Shown: positions 6,327 through 12,735 of the stretch, piece after piece
How positions within the stretch are numbered: position 1 is the first letter of the stretch
How the letters are laid out: every line of letters begins with the position of its first letter
Assembly (NCBI GenBank): GCA_900754755.1
Contig: CAAEEC010000408.1
Coordinates: 1 to 15,698, forward strand
Length of the DNA stretch: 15,698 bases
Direction of reading: 5' to 3'
From: Clostridia bacterium
GTDB taxonomy: Bacteria > Bacillota > Clostridia > Christensenellales > Aristaeellaceae
The notes under the pieces: model-generated
What the model saw: only the letters and a program-made list of their open reading frames with translations
Databases searched by the model: none
Told to the model about the DNA's origin: nothing
Program-made: the position numbers and the translations under genes

Positions 6327-6453
6327 AATGTTTAATCGGCGGTCGCTTGCTTAAAGCAATGTGCAAAGGCCGCTATTGCCGGTTGGGGTCAAACTCAAGA
6401 GCATCGATATGAAATCAGATGGAATGCTAGAGAAAAAGCACAAAAGAACAAGC
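6327..6453. other. Intergenic stretch with no recognised feature
   Basis: Between the deoB hairpin and the tRNA terminator I see no convincing coding region, RNA gene or promoter. The sequence is less GC-rich than the neighbouring genes. A short open frame running into the tRNA is a translation of antisense tRNA sequence and is not a gene. Confidence 0.4.
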
Positions 6454-6482
6454 AAAAACCGCCTTTCTACAGGCGGTTTTTT
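6454..6482. terminator. Bidirectional intrinsic terminator at the tRNA 3' end
   Basis: AAAAACCGCCT (6454-6464) and AGGCGGTTTTT (6471-6481) form an 11-bp stem with a 6-base loop. T-runs follow on both strands. On the minus strand it begins right at the tRNA CCA end and serves the tRNA. On the plus strand it can stop read-through from deoB. Confidence 0.85.
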
Positions 6483-6558
6483 GGTGGGGTTAAATGGGCT
6501 CGAACCATCGACCTTTACGATGTCAACGTAACGCTCTAACCAACTGAGCTATAACCCC
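6482..6558 (-). tRNA. tRNA-Val, anticodon GAC, CCA end encoded
   Basis: The minus strand folds into a complete cloverleaf. The acceptor arms GGGGTTA and TAACCCC pair perfectly over seven bases, the D stem is GCTC/GAGC, the anticodon arm is TTACG-TTGACAT-CGTAA, and the T arm is GATGG-TTCGAGC-CCATT. The anticodon GAC (plus-strand 6522-6524) reads GUC and GUU valine codons. The discriminator base is A and CCA is encoded. It is a lone tRNA with its own promoter and terminator. Confidence 0.97.
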
Positions 6559-6571
6559 AAACGCATAGAAT

Positions 6572-6600
6572 AGTATACACGATAAAACGTGGTTTGTCAA
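6572..6600 (-). promoter_or_regulatory. Near-consensus sigma-A promoter of tRNA-Val
   Basis: On the minus strand TTGACA (6595-6600), a 17-base spacer and TATACT (6572-6577) lie just upstream of the tRNA. The -35 is perfect and the -10 differs from consensus by one base. The mature tRNA 5' end is 13 bases downstream of the -10. Confidence 0.9.
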
Positions 6601-6612
6601 TCCCCCGGAAGG

Positions 6613-6669
6613 AAAAATTTGCGCGAAAGGCGCGCGACACGCCAAATCGCGGGGCGGGGAAGCGCAAAT
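6613..6669 (-). terminator. Possible terminator after the DNA methyltransferase gene
   Basis: On the minus strand ATTTGCGC (6662-6669) can pair with GCGCAAAT (6617-6624), followed by TTTT. Inside, GCGCG and CGCGC around CCTTT could form a smaller hairpin also leading into the T-run. Either could end the dapF-heparinase-methyltransferase transcript before the tRNA promoter. The long loop of the outer stem makes this uncertain. Confidence 0.4.
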
Positions 6670-6719
6670 CTACGCGGGCCCGGGAACGGCAGGAAGAATT
6701 GCCCGCGGTGGGGCGGCCA

Positions 6720-7922
6720 TTATTCTTCCAGCCGGTAATAGATCTGCCGCCCGGCGGTATCGCTCACGCGGATGGCGGGCACGCCCATGTGGATGGGAAA
6801 ATGCAGCGTGAAATCCATCCGCCCCCGGTTTTTGTGCGTGCGCATTGCCTCCGCCATGGCGTGGAACGCGCCATCGAGGAAATAGCCCGCGGCCCAGGCG
6901 TCCACCCGGTCCAGCCCGCCGTCGAAATCACACAAATGGAAAACGTAATCCGCGATGCCCGTGGAAAATTCGGCATTGAGGGCGCAGGGCTCCTGGCTGG
7001 CCGTGCCGAAGAACGTGCTGGCCGCGCCGGAGAGCATGCGCATGGCCGCCGCCGCCGCGCGCGGGCTCTGATCCACGCCCAAAAAGCGGCGGCCCAGTGC
7101 GCTGGCCGCGCTGAGGAACGCGCCCGAACCGCACATCAAGTCCGCCACCAAATCGCCCTCGCGCGAGGCGCATTTGAGGATGCGTTCCAGCAGCGCGGCG
7201 GGCTTTTGCCCATCGTAGCCACTGCGGCGCGGATCGCGCTGCTGCATGTGGCTCACATCGTCCCACACGTCGCTGGGGGGAACGGGCTCATCGTCGTAAT
7301 ACGTGTAAACCTTGCCCGCCGTGCGCACCGAGCGGTACACGCGCCCATCCGCGTCCACATGGCGCTTGAGATGGTTATCGCGCGCGCCGCGCGCGGTCGC
7401 CACGGCTTCGGCGTCGAAAAACAGATTTTTGGATTTGCGGTAGAAAAAAATGTTGTCGTGCTTGCGGCTGAAATGGCGGCGGGAACGGCCCCCGGTCTGA
7501 TAGGCCCAGATGATCTCGTTCACGAAATTGCGCGCGCCAAACACCTCATCCAAAAGCAGGCGCAAGTGCGCGCTCCTGTGCCAATCGCAGTGCAAAAAAA
7601 TGGCCCCTTCTTCCGATAGCAACTCGCGCGCGCCTACGAGCGTCGAGCGCATCAGGCACAGATATTCCTCCAGGGGCAGGGTATCCTCATAGGCTGGCAA
7701 GCACTGCGAAGCGCTCACGCCCTGCCAATCGGTCGCGCCCTGTTTCATGCGCAGACAAAACGCGTCCCCAGTGCCAAACGGGGGATCGATATAGATCAAT
7801 TGCACCTTGCCCGCGAATTCTTCCAGCAACGCGGGCAAAATTCCCGTCAATTCCGCCAGGTAAAACCGCCCGCCCGGGCCTTCGCCCGCGCGTTCCTCCC
7901 GCTGCGGATAAAACTGCATCAT
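6720..7922 (-). CDS. Orphan DNA methyltransferase (beta-class N6-adenine/N4-cytosine type)
   Basis: This 400-residue protein is a SAM-dependent amino-methyltransferase. The catalytic motif DPPF at 46-49 (in QLIYIDPPFGTG) comes before the SAM-binding motif DLMCGSGAFL at 261-270, which is the beta-class order. The region between, about 135-225, would hold the target-recognition part and ends in VWDDV. QKPAALLERIL at 239-249 is typical of the class. The last 100 residues form an extra C-terminal segment with no motif I can name. No restriction endonuclease is adjacent, so it looks like an orphan methylase for epigenetic marking rather than defence. Its start is 46 bases after the heparinase-like gene, behind an AGAGGAAG site; MMQF could start at either ATG. 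The target sequence and whether it modifies A or C are unknown. Confidence 0.87.
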   Translation of the reverse strand: MMQFYPQREERAGEGPGGRFYLAELTGILPALLEEFAGKVQLIYIDPPFGTGDAFCLRMKQGATDWQGVSASQCLPAYEDTLPLEEYLCLMRSTLVGARELLSEEGAIFLHCDWHRSAHLRLLLDEVFGARNFVNEIIWAYQTGGRSRRHFSRKHDNIFFYRKSKNLFFDAEAVATARGARDNHLKRHVDADGRVYRSVRTAGKVYTYYDDEPVPPSDVWDDVSHMQQRDPRRSGYDGQKPAALLERILKCASREGDLVADLMCGSGAFLSAASALGRRFLGVDQSPRAAAAAMRMLSGAASTFFGTASQEPCALNAEFSTGIADYVFHLCDFDGGLDRVDAWAAGYFLDGAFHAMAEAMRTHKNRGRMDFTLHFPIHMGVPAIRVSDTAGRQIYYRLEE

Positions 7923-7968
7923 CGGTATCTTCCTCTCGCCAGAGCGTATATGCTGCTTCCTGCCGGCG

Positions 7969-9606
7969 CTAATTGCCCACGGGCCGGAAGGTGAACGTCG
8001 CGTTGCCGTTGCGCACGGGCTTGGGCAAGCTGAGCAGGATGCGCCACGCGCCTTCGCCCAGCGGCTCCGCGGAGGCGATCAGCGAGCGCTCCCATTCCAG
8101 CAGCACGCCGCCCAGAATGGCCATTTGCGGCTGCATGACGGGCTTTTCCGGCGTGATAAAGTGAAAGCGCACCTCCTGCCGCGCGCGCGCAAAACTGAAC
8201 ACTTCCACCATGCGCACCTCGCGCGCCCGGCGCGAAAGCACCACCGTGCGCTGATAGCTTTCCATTTCCATCTGCGCGGGATAGGCGCTGGAAAGATCCA
8301 GGCTGATGAGCAAATCGTCCCCCTGCTCCTCAAATTCCAGCTCCGCGGCTTTCCCGCCCGGCCGCTGCCCTTCCAGGCCGATGAGCGGCAGGTTGTGCTG
8401 CCCCGTTTCGGCAAAGCCCGCGCCCAAATCGCACAAAATGGGCCGGTTGCGGTAAAACAGCAGGCAATCGCCCGCGTCCCGGTGCGCGCCATCGGGATCG
8501 CCCTCGTGCACAGCCACGCAGAACACGTCGCTGCGCGCCACGGCAAACCCTGCGCCGCGCACGCGCCCGGATGGCGGCGTACCGGGGCGAATGGCCTCGC
8601 GCGCCATATCCGGCTCGTAAAGCGTGCTGAGCATGCGCTCCGTGATGGACGCGTTAGCGGCTCCAGCGCGCGAAACTTCCAGCCGGCAGAGCTGCGCGCC
8701 CAGCGCGCGCAACGCGTCCGCCCCGCAGCCGCGGCCAAAGCGATAGAGCGCGGCGCCCGAAACCCCGTCGCGCATATCCCGCTCGCCGGGGTTGAGCCAG
8801 TATCCGCCGCCCAGATTCGCGTAGAGCGGGATCTCCGCCAGCGGACGCAGCATGCGGCGCAAGTCCACTTCGTTCCCCGTGGCAAAGCAGGCGATGGTGA
8901 GCGCGTCCATCAATTGCGCGGCGTCACGCTGCCACACGCCAATGGCGGGCGCGCGCAGATGGCCCGTGCTCTCCTCCAGCCACAGCAGCAGCTTGCGCAG
9001 AGCGCCCCAGCGCTTGGGCGCGTCCCGCTCGCTGAGCAAAACGGCCACGGTGAGCGGCGCGAGCACCGCAATGTCCGTGGTGGGCAATTCCATGTTCCGG
9101 ATCACGGGTTCGCACACCCGCCGCGTGATCTCCTGGCGGATGCGCGCGTCCAGCGCGTCGCTCACGCGGGCAATGGGCTTGTAGGCGAGGCAGCAGGTCC
9201 AGGCCAGAAGCTGCGCGGTTTCGGCGAATTGCGCGTCGTAGGGATTGTCGTTCACCAGCGCGCGCCCCGGCGGGTTGGCCCAGGCGGTTTCTTCGCAAAT
9301 GGCCCAGGCCAGATCGAAAATGCGCTCGTCGTACCGCGCGGTATCGTTGGCGCAAGCGCTCAGCACAAAGGCCGAGAGCATCTTCCGGCGCAGGCGGTAG
9401 GCCTGGACGTATTCCTGCGCGCCGCTTTTGAGCATGGAACAGGCCGTCCACATAGGAATGGGCTGGCGGATGTAGCGCTCCGCGTCGCGCGTGAGCTCAT
9501 CGCGGCACGGCGCGGACAATTGCGGCCACACCTGCGAAAAGGCGCGCTGCAAATCGCCCGCTGGCCGCAGGCGCGTGCGCAACCTGTCCAGATGTTCGAC
9601 AAACAC
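7969..9606 (-). CDS. Heparinase II/III-like protein, apparently cytoplasmic
   Basis: This 545-residue protein shows the layout of heparinase II/III-family polysaccharide lyases: a helical N-terminal half (about 1-330) and a beta-sandwich C-terminal half. Supporting signatures are ETAQLLAWT at 129-137, AHRDAGDCLLFYRNRPILCD at 374-393 and QHNLPLIGLEGQRPG at 403-417. Three points are odd. There is no signal peptide. The segment that usually reads W-x-PAHN reads AWANPPGR here (108-115). The usual EGxxYW segment reads GGGYWLNPGERD (266-277). Catalytic Asn and Tyr may therefore be missing, so lyase activity is doubtful. The start is a GTG at 9604-9606; an in-frame TGA two codons upstream excludes a longer protein, and the ribosome-binding site is weak. 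It lies 39 bases after dapF in the same apparent operon. Substrate unknown. Confidence 0.7.
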   Translation of the reverse strand: MFVEHLDRLRTRLRPAGDLQRAFSQVWPQLSAPCRDELTRDAERYIRQPIPMWTACSMLKSGAQEYVQAYRLRRKMLSAFVLSACANDTARYDERIFDLAWAICEETAWANPPGRALVNDNPYDAQFAETAQLLAWTCCLAYKPIARVSDALDARIRQEITRRVCEPVIRNMELPTTDIAVLAPLTVAVLLSERDAPKRWGALRKLLLWLEESTGHLRAPAIGVWQRDAAQLMDALTIACFATGNEVDLRRMLRPLAEIPLYANLGGGYWLNPGERDMRDGVSGAALYRFGRGCGADALRALGAQLCRLEVSRAGAANASITERMLSTLYEPDMAREAIRPGTPPSGRVRGAGFAVARSDVFCVAVHEGDPDGAHRDAGDCLLFYRNRPILCDLGAGFAETGQHNLPLIGLEGQRPGGKAAELEFEEQGDDLLISLDLSSAYPAQMEMESYQRTVVLSRRAREVRMVEVFSFARARQEVRFHFITPEKPVMQPQMAILGGVLLEWERSLIASAEPLGEGAWRILLSLPKPVRNGNATFTFRPVGN

Positions 9607-9645
9607 CGTTCAACACCCCATTCCGCCATTGCTTTCCGATAAAAA

Positions 9646-10524
9646 TTATTGTACCACAAATCCCGCGTCCGCGCAAGCCGGAAAGCGCGGCGGATCGCCA
9701 TCCGGCCAATCGCCGGTAAAGCACACTTCAGCAGGCCCGGTCATATAAACGCGGCCATCCGCTTCGCTCCATTCGATCTCCAGCGCGCCGCCGGGCAGTT
9801 CCACGCGCGCGCGGCGCTCCGCCAGCCCTTCCAGCACGGCAGCCACCAGACTGGCGCAGGCGCCCGTGCCGCAGGCCAGCGTAGCGCCCGAACCGCGCTC
9901 CCACACGAACACTTCCAAATGGTCGCGCGCGAGGACGCGCACGAATTCCACGTTGGTGCGCATGGGGAAGTGCGCGTCGCGCTCCACCAAAGGCCCGTTT
10001 TCCAGGCACCAGGCGCGCGGCGCTTCCTGCACAAAGAGCACGGCATGCGGGTTGCCCATGGAAACGCAGGTGAATTCCCGCACCGTGCCGTCGCTGAGCG
10101 GCACAAACGCATGGTTGCCGCACCCCGCGACGGGAATGCGCGGCCCATCGAGCACCGGCGCGCCCATCTCCGCGCGCACCGCGCGCACGCGGCCATTTTC
10201 CAGCAGCACCTGCGCTCCGCGCAAGCCGCCGCCGGTTTCCACCACCATGGTTCCCGCCGGTGCGCGGCCCGTTTCATAGAGATATCGCGCCGTGCAGCGC
10301 AGGCCGTTTCCGCACATTTCCGCCTCGCTGCCATCGGCGTTGAAAATGCGCATGCGCGCGTCCGCCTTGTCCGAGGGGCCGATCAAAATCAGTCCATCCG
10401 CGCCCACGCCATAGTGCGGCCGCGAAACGCGCACGGCCAGCGCCGCCGGGTCGCGCACCTGCTGCGCAAACGTGTCCACATAAACATAATCGTTCCCCAG
10501 GCCTTGCATTTTGATGAATTTCAC
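9646..10524 (-). CDS. dapF: Diaminopimelate epimerase
   Basis: DapF converts LL-diaminopimelate to the meso form, the last common step before lysine and the peptidoglycan cross-linking residue. The protein has 292 residues. The two catalytic cysteines are Cys71 in EMCGNGLRC and Cys218 in LACGTGAC, each in its conserved setting. The N-terminus KFIKMQGLGNDY is canonical and HYGVGADGLILIG is conserved. The chosen start is a GTG at 10522-10524, five bases after a strong AGGAGGGG site; the longer open frame upstream has no homologous content. It lies downstream of asd, another gene of the same pathway, but a strong hairpin separates them. The heparinase-like gene follows 39 bases later. Confidence 0.95.
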   Translation of the reverse strand: MKFIKMQGLGNDYVYVDTFAQQVRDPAALAVRVSRPHYGVGADGLILIGPSDKADARMRIFNADGSEAEMCGNGLRCTARYLYETGRAPAGTMVVETGGGLRGAQVLLENGRVRAVRAEMGAPVLDGPRIPVAGCGNHAFVPLSDGTVREFTCVSMGNPHAVLFVQEAPRAWCLENGPLVERDAHFPMRTNVEFVRVLARDHLEVFVWERGSGATLACGTGACASLVAAVLEGLAERRARVELPGGALEIEWSEADGRVYMTGPAEVCFTGDWPDGDPPRFPACADAGFVVQ

Positions 10525-10529
10525 GCTTT

Positions 10530-10537
10530 CCCCTCCT
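10530..10537 (-). promoter_or_regulatory. Ribosome-binding site fixing the dapF GTG start
   Basis: On the minus strand AGGAGGGG precedes the GTG by five bases. This decides the start against longer in-frame ATG candidates upstream. Confidence 0.85.
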
Positions 10538-10616
10538 GCGCGGCGCGCTCCAGGCATCGCCCGCAATAGTATGTATTTCGCGCGCGCGAAAAGCATTCCT
10601 GCCTTCGCGCCGCCCG

Positions 10617-10640
10617 CTTTGCCGGAATCTTTGCCGGAAT
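10617..10640. repeat. Tandem 12-base repeat, two copies
   Basis: CTTTGCCGGAAT occurs twice head to tail (10617-10628 and 10629-10640) with no mismatch. It sits between the asd hairpin and dapF. No function is apparent. Confidence 0.8.
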
Positions 10641-10647
10641 GGAAGAA

Positions 10648-10680
10648 TCGCCCGCAAACCCAAAGGAGGTTTGCGGGCGA
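10648..10680 (-). terminator. 13-bp hairpin between asd and dapF
   Basis: The arms at 10648-10660 and 10668-10680 are perfectly complementary over 13 bases with a 7-base loop. It starts 11 bases after the asd stop. On the minus strand the stem is followed by TTCTTCCATTCC, a poor T-run. It may attenuate transcription from asd into dapF rather than stop it fully. Confidence 0.65.
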
Positions 10681-10691
10681 AAAGCCTGCGG

Positions 10692-11768
10692 CTATTTCTT
10701 TTCGATATATCCCTGGTGCACCAGCAATTCCGCCATCAGCACCGCGCCGCCAGCCGCGCCGCGCAGCGTGTTGTGCGAGAGGCTAGCGAATTTATAATCG
10801 AAAATGCAGTCCTCGCGCAAGCGGCCCACAGAAATGCCCATGCCGTTTTCCAAATCGCGATCCAGCCGGGTTTGCGGGCGGTTATCCTCGCGGAACACCG
10901 TGAGGAACTTCTTCGGCGCGCTGGGCAAGCCGAGCCCGGCCAAGCCTTCGAACGATTCCCAGCGGCTGTAAATCTCGTCGATGGGCGGCTTGCGGTCGAA
11001 AGAAACGGATACCGCTGCCATGTGCCCATCAGACACGGGCACGCGATAGCATTGCGCGCTGATGATGGGCGATGTGGCGGGCACGATGACGCCGTTTTCC
11101 ACGCTGCCCCAGATTTTCAGCGGCTCCACTTCGCTCTTTTGTTCCTCGCCGCCGATGAAGGGGATCACGTTATCGACCATTTCCGGCCAGGTTTCCAGCG
11201 TTTTCCCCGCGCCGGACACGGCCTGATACGTGCACACGCTGATTTTGCTCAGGCCAAAATCGCGCAGGGGCGTGAGCGCGGGCACATAGCCCTGGATGGA
11301 ACAATTGGGCTTGCAGGCGATGAAGCCGCGCCGGGTGCCCAGGCGCTTGCGCTGCGCCTCGATCACCCGCGTGTGCGCGCCGTTGATCTCCGGCACCAGC
11401 ATGGGCACGTCTTCCACGCCGCGGCAGGCGGAATTGTTGGAAACCACAGGCGTTTCCAGCCGGGCGAACGCTTCTTCCATGGCGCGGATCTCCGCCTTGG
11501 GCATATCCACGGCGCAGAAAATGAAATCCGCGCACTCGGCCACGCGCTCGCGCTGGGCGCTGTCCATCACCACCATATCGCGCACAGCGTCCGGAATGGG
11601 CACGGGCATCTTCCAGCGCCCCTCCACGGCCTGGGCGTAAGTGCGCCCGGCACTGCGGCCGCTAGCCACAAGCGCGGAAATTTCAAACCAGGGGTGGTTG
11701 TGCAAGAGCGTAATGAAGCGCTGGCCGACCATGCCGGTCGCGCCCACGATGGCGGCGCGGTATTTCAT
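10692..11768 (-). CDS. asd: Aspartate-semialdehyde dehydrogenase (archaeal/fungal-type subfamily)
   Basis: Asd reduces aspartyl phosphate to aspartate semialdehyde with NADPH, feeding lysine, diaminopimelate, threonine and methionine synthesis. The protein has 358 residues. It shows the NADP-binding loop GATGMVGQRF (9-18), SNNSACR (110-116), the catalytic cysteine Cys156 in KPNCSIQG and the catalytic His249 in SDGHMAAV. The overall pattern is that of the subfamily first known from archaea and fungi, also found in some clostridia, rather than the classical bacterial form. The ATG at 11768 has a GGGAGGA site eight bases upstream; a longer open frame is not needed. It starts four bases after the GNAT gene ends, and its ribosome-binding site overlaps the end of that gene, so the two are an operon. 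Confidence 0.95.
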   Translation of the reverse strand: MKYRAAIVGATGMVGQRFITLLHNHPWFEISALVASGRSAGRTYAQAVEGRWKMPVPIPDAVRDMVVMDSAQRERVAECADFIFCAVDMPKAEIRAMEEAFARLETPVVSNNSACRGVEDVPMLVPEINGAHTRVIEAQRKRLGTRRGFIACKPNCSIQGYVPALTPLRDFGLSKISVCTYQAVSGAGKTLETWPEMVDNVIPFIGGEEQKSEVEPLKIWGSVENGVIVPATSPIISAQCYRVPVSDGHMAAVSVSFDRKPPIDEIYSRWESFEGLAGLGLPSAPKKFLTVFREDNRPQTRLDRDLENGMGISVGRLREDCIFDYKFASLSHNTLRGAAGGAVLMAELLVHQGYIEKK

Positions 11769-11772
11769 GTGC

Positions 11773-12579
11773 TTATTCCTCCCAATCGATATCAATCGCG
11801 GCATATTCTTTTAAAACCTGCGCGGGCCGAAACCCGGCGGCGGAAGCGGCCTGCATGGCGGGCAACAGGCGCTGCCAAACGTCCATGCGCGAATCCTGCA
11901 AGCCCGCGTCCAGAAAATAACTGCGCGCAAGATCCAATAGATAGCGCGCCACACCCTGCCTGCGGAAGGCCGGCGCGGTGTACAGATAGCCGATCACGCC
12001 TTCTCCCTCTTCCAGCCAGGCCAGCATTTCGCCCGCCAGCCCATCCGGCGCGACCATCACCGTGCGGGAAAACCCGTCCTTCGCCTGCATTTCCTTGAGC
12101 TGGGCCATCCCGTCTTCCCGGGCGAAGGGCGTGTTGTAGCGCTCGATAAAATAGCGCGCCTCGTAAGGATCCGTGAGCTGGTCGAACACGATGGTACACT
12201 TGGCGGGCAGGCGCTCGATCATGGGGCTGGCCCGGTGTTTGCGGCGCATGCGCACCAGCGCGTCGCGCTCGCGGTAGCCCAGCGCGCGCAATCGCTCGCG
12301 CTGCGCCTCGCCGCATTCGATGCGGATTTCGCTATTCTGGCGAGAGCGGCGCGATAAAAGCTGGGCCAGCGCCGTGCCCGCGCCATACAGCGCGTCCAGC
12401 GCCTCGGAGCTGCCTTTGGCGGCTATATCCACGATATGCGGCCGCTCGGGCAGCAATGCGAGGTAAGAACGCGCTTCCACCTGGCATTCGCCCAGCACCG
12501 TGTCGTACCCTTCCATGGCCACAAACGCGTTTTCAATGGGCGCGCCCGTCGCCTCGTCTTTTGCGTGCAATATTCTCAT
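11773..12579 (-). CDS. GNAT-family N-acetyltransferase, possibly two-domain
   Basis: This 268-residue protein has a C-terminal GNAT domain (about 125-265). The acetyl-CoA loop is RRQGVA at 206-211, preceded by the strand GVIGYLYTAPAF and followed by a helix. LRALGYRERDALVRMRR near 98-113 looks like the end of a second, degenerate GNAT domain in the N-terminal half, so it may be a tandem GNAT. The substrate cannot be told. The ATG at 12579 is the first plausible start after the promoter; upstream in-frame codons offer no good start, and the ribosome-binding site (AAGGA) is weak and distant. It leads the operon with asd, four bases apart, which hints at amino-acid or cell-wall precursor modification, but this is only inference. 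Confidence 0.82.
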   Translation of the reverse strand: MRILHAKDEATGAPIENAFVAMEGYDTVLGECQVEARSYLALLPERPHIVDIAAKGSSEALDALYGAGTALAQLLSRRSRQNSEIRIECGEAQRERLRALGYRERDALVRMRRKHRASPMIERLPAKCTIVFDQLTDPYEARYFIERYNTPFAREDGMAQLKEMQAKDGFSRTVMVAPDGLAGEMLAWLEEGEGVIGYLYTAPAFRRQGVARYLLDLARSYFLDAGLQDSRMDVWQRLLPAMQAASAAGFRPAQVLKEYAAIDIDWEE

Positions 12580-12657
12580 AGTCCGTGCCGTTCCTTCGCT
12601 GCGCCCATCTGGCGCGGCTTCCTTGGTTCCTACCTTTGTAGTATCATAAGACACAGC

Positions 12658-12686
12658 ATTATACCGCGGTTTTTTGCCCGTTGCAA
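12658..12686 (-). promoter_or_regulatory. Sigma-A promoter of the GNAT-asd operon
   Basis: On the minus strand TTGCAA (12681-12686), a 17-base spacer and TATAAT (12658-12663) form a strong vegetative promoter. The leader to the GNAT ATG is about 70 bases. No riboswitch or T-box is recognisable in it, which is too short for most of them. Confidence 0.82.
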
Positions 12687-12708
12687 GCGCCTGCGCATTA
12701 TTTTTCGC

Positions 12709-12735
12709 CAAAAATCTGCGCTGCCGCGGCAACGC
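12709..12735 (-). terminator. Possible intrinsic terminator of dnaX
   Basis: Directly after the dnaX stop the minus strand reads GCGTTGC-CGCG-GCAGCGC, a 7-bp stem with one G-U pair, followed by AGATTTTTGG. The stem is short but the T-run is placed correctly. The GNAT promoter lies further downstream. Confidence 0.5.

Noticed and set aside
4919..6328. Long minus-strand open frame of about 469 codons opposite deoB
   Set aside because: deoB carries all catalytic residues on the plus strand. The antisense frame has shadow composition and extends into the downstream hairpin.
6335..6530. Small open frame ending in GLEPSTFTMST that overlaps the tRNA
   Set aside because: The peptide is the antisense translation of tRNA-Val, a known source of false small proteins. 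It has no ribosome-binding site.
8125..9642. Long plus-strand open frame of about 505 codons opposite the heparinase-like gene
   Set aside because: It is a shadow frame caused by high GC content. It is rich in Arg, Ala, His and Gln with no family motif, while the opposite frame has recognisable signatures.
10671..12098. Long plus-strand open frame of about 475 codons opposite asd and the GNAT gene
   Set aside because: It runs antisense to two clear genes, has no recognisable domain, and its composition is typical of GC-rich shadow frames.
12580..12650. T-box-like AAGGTAGGAACC in the leader before the GNAT gene
   Set aside because: The T-box core is not matched well. The leader is only about 70 bases, with no specifier stem or terminator/antiterminator pair.
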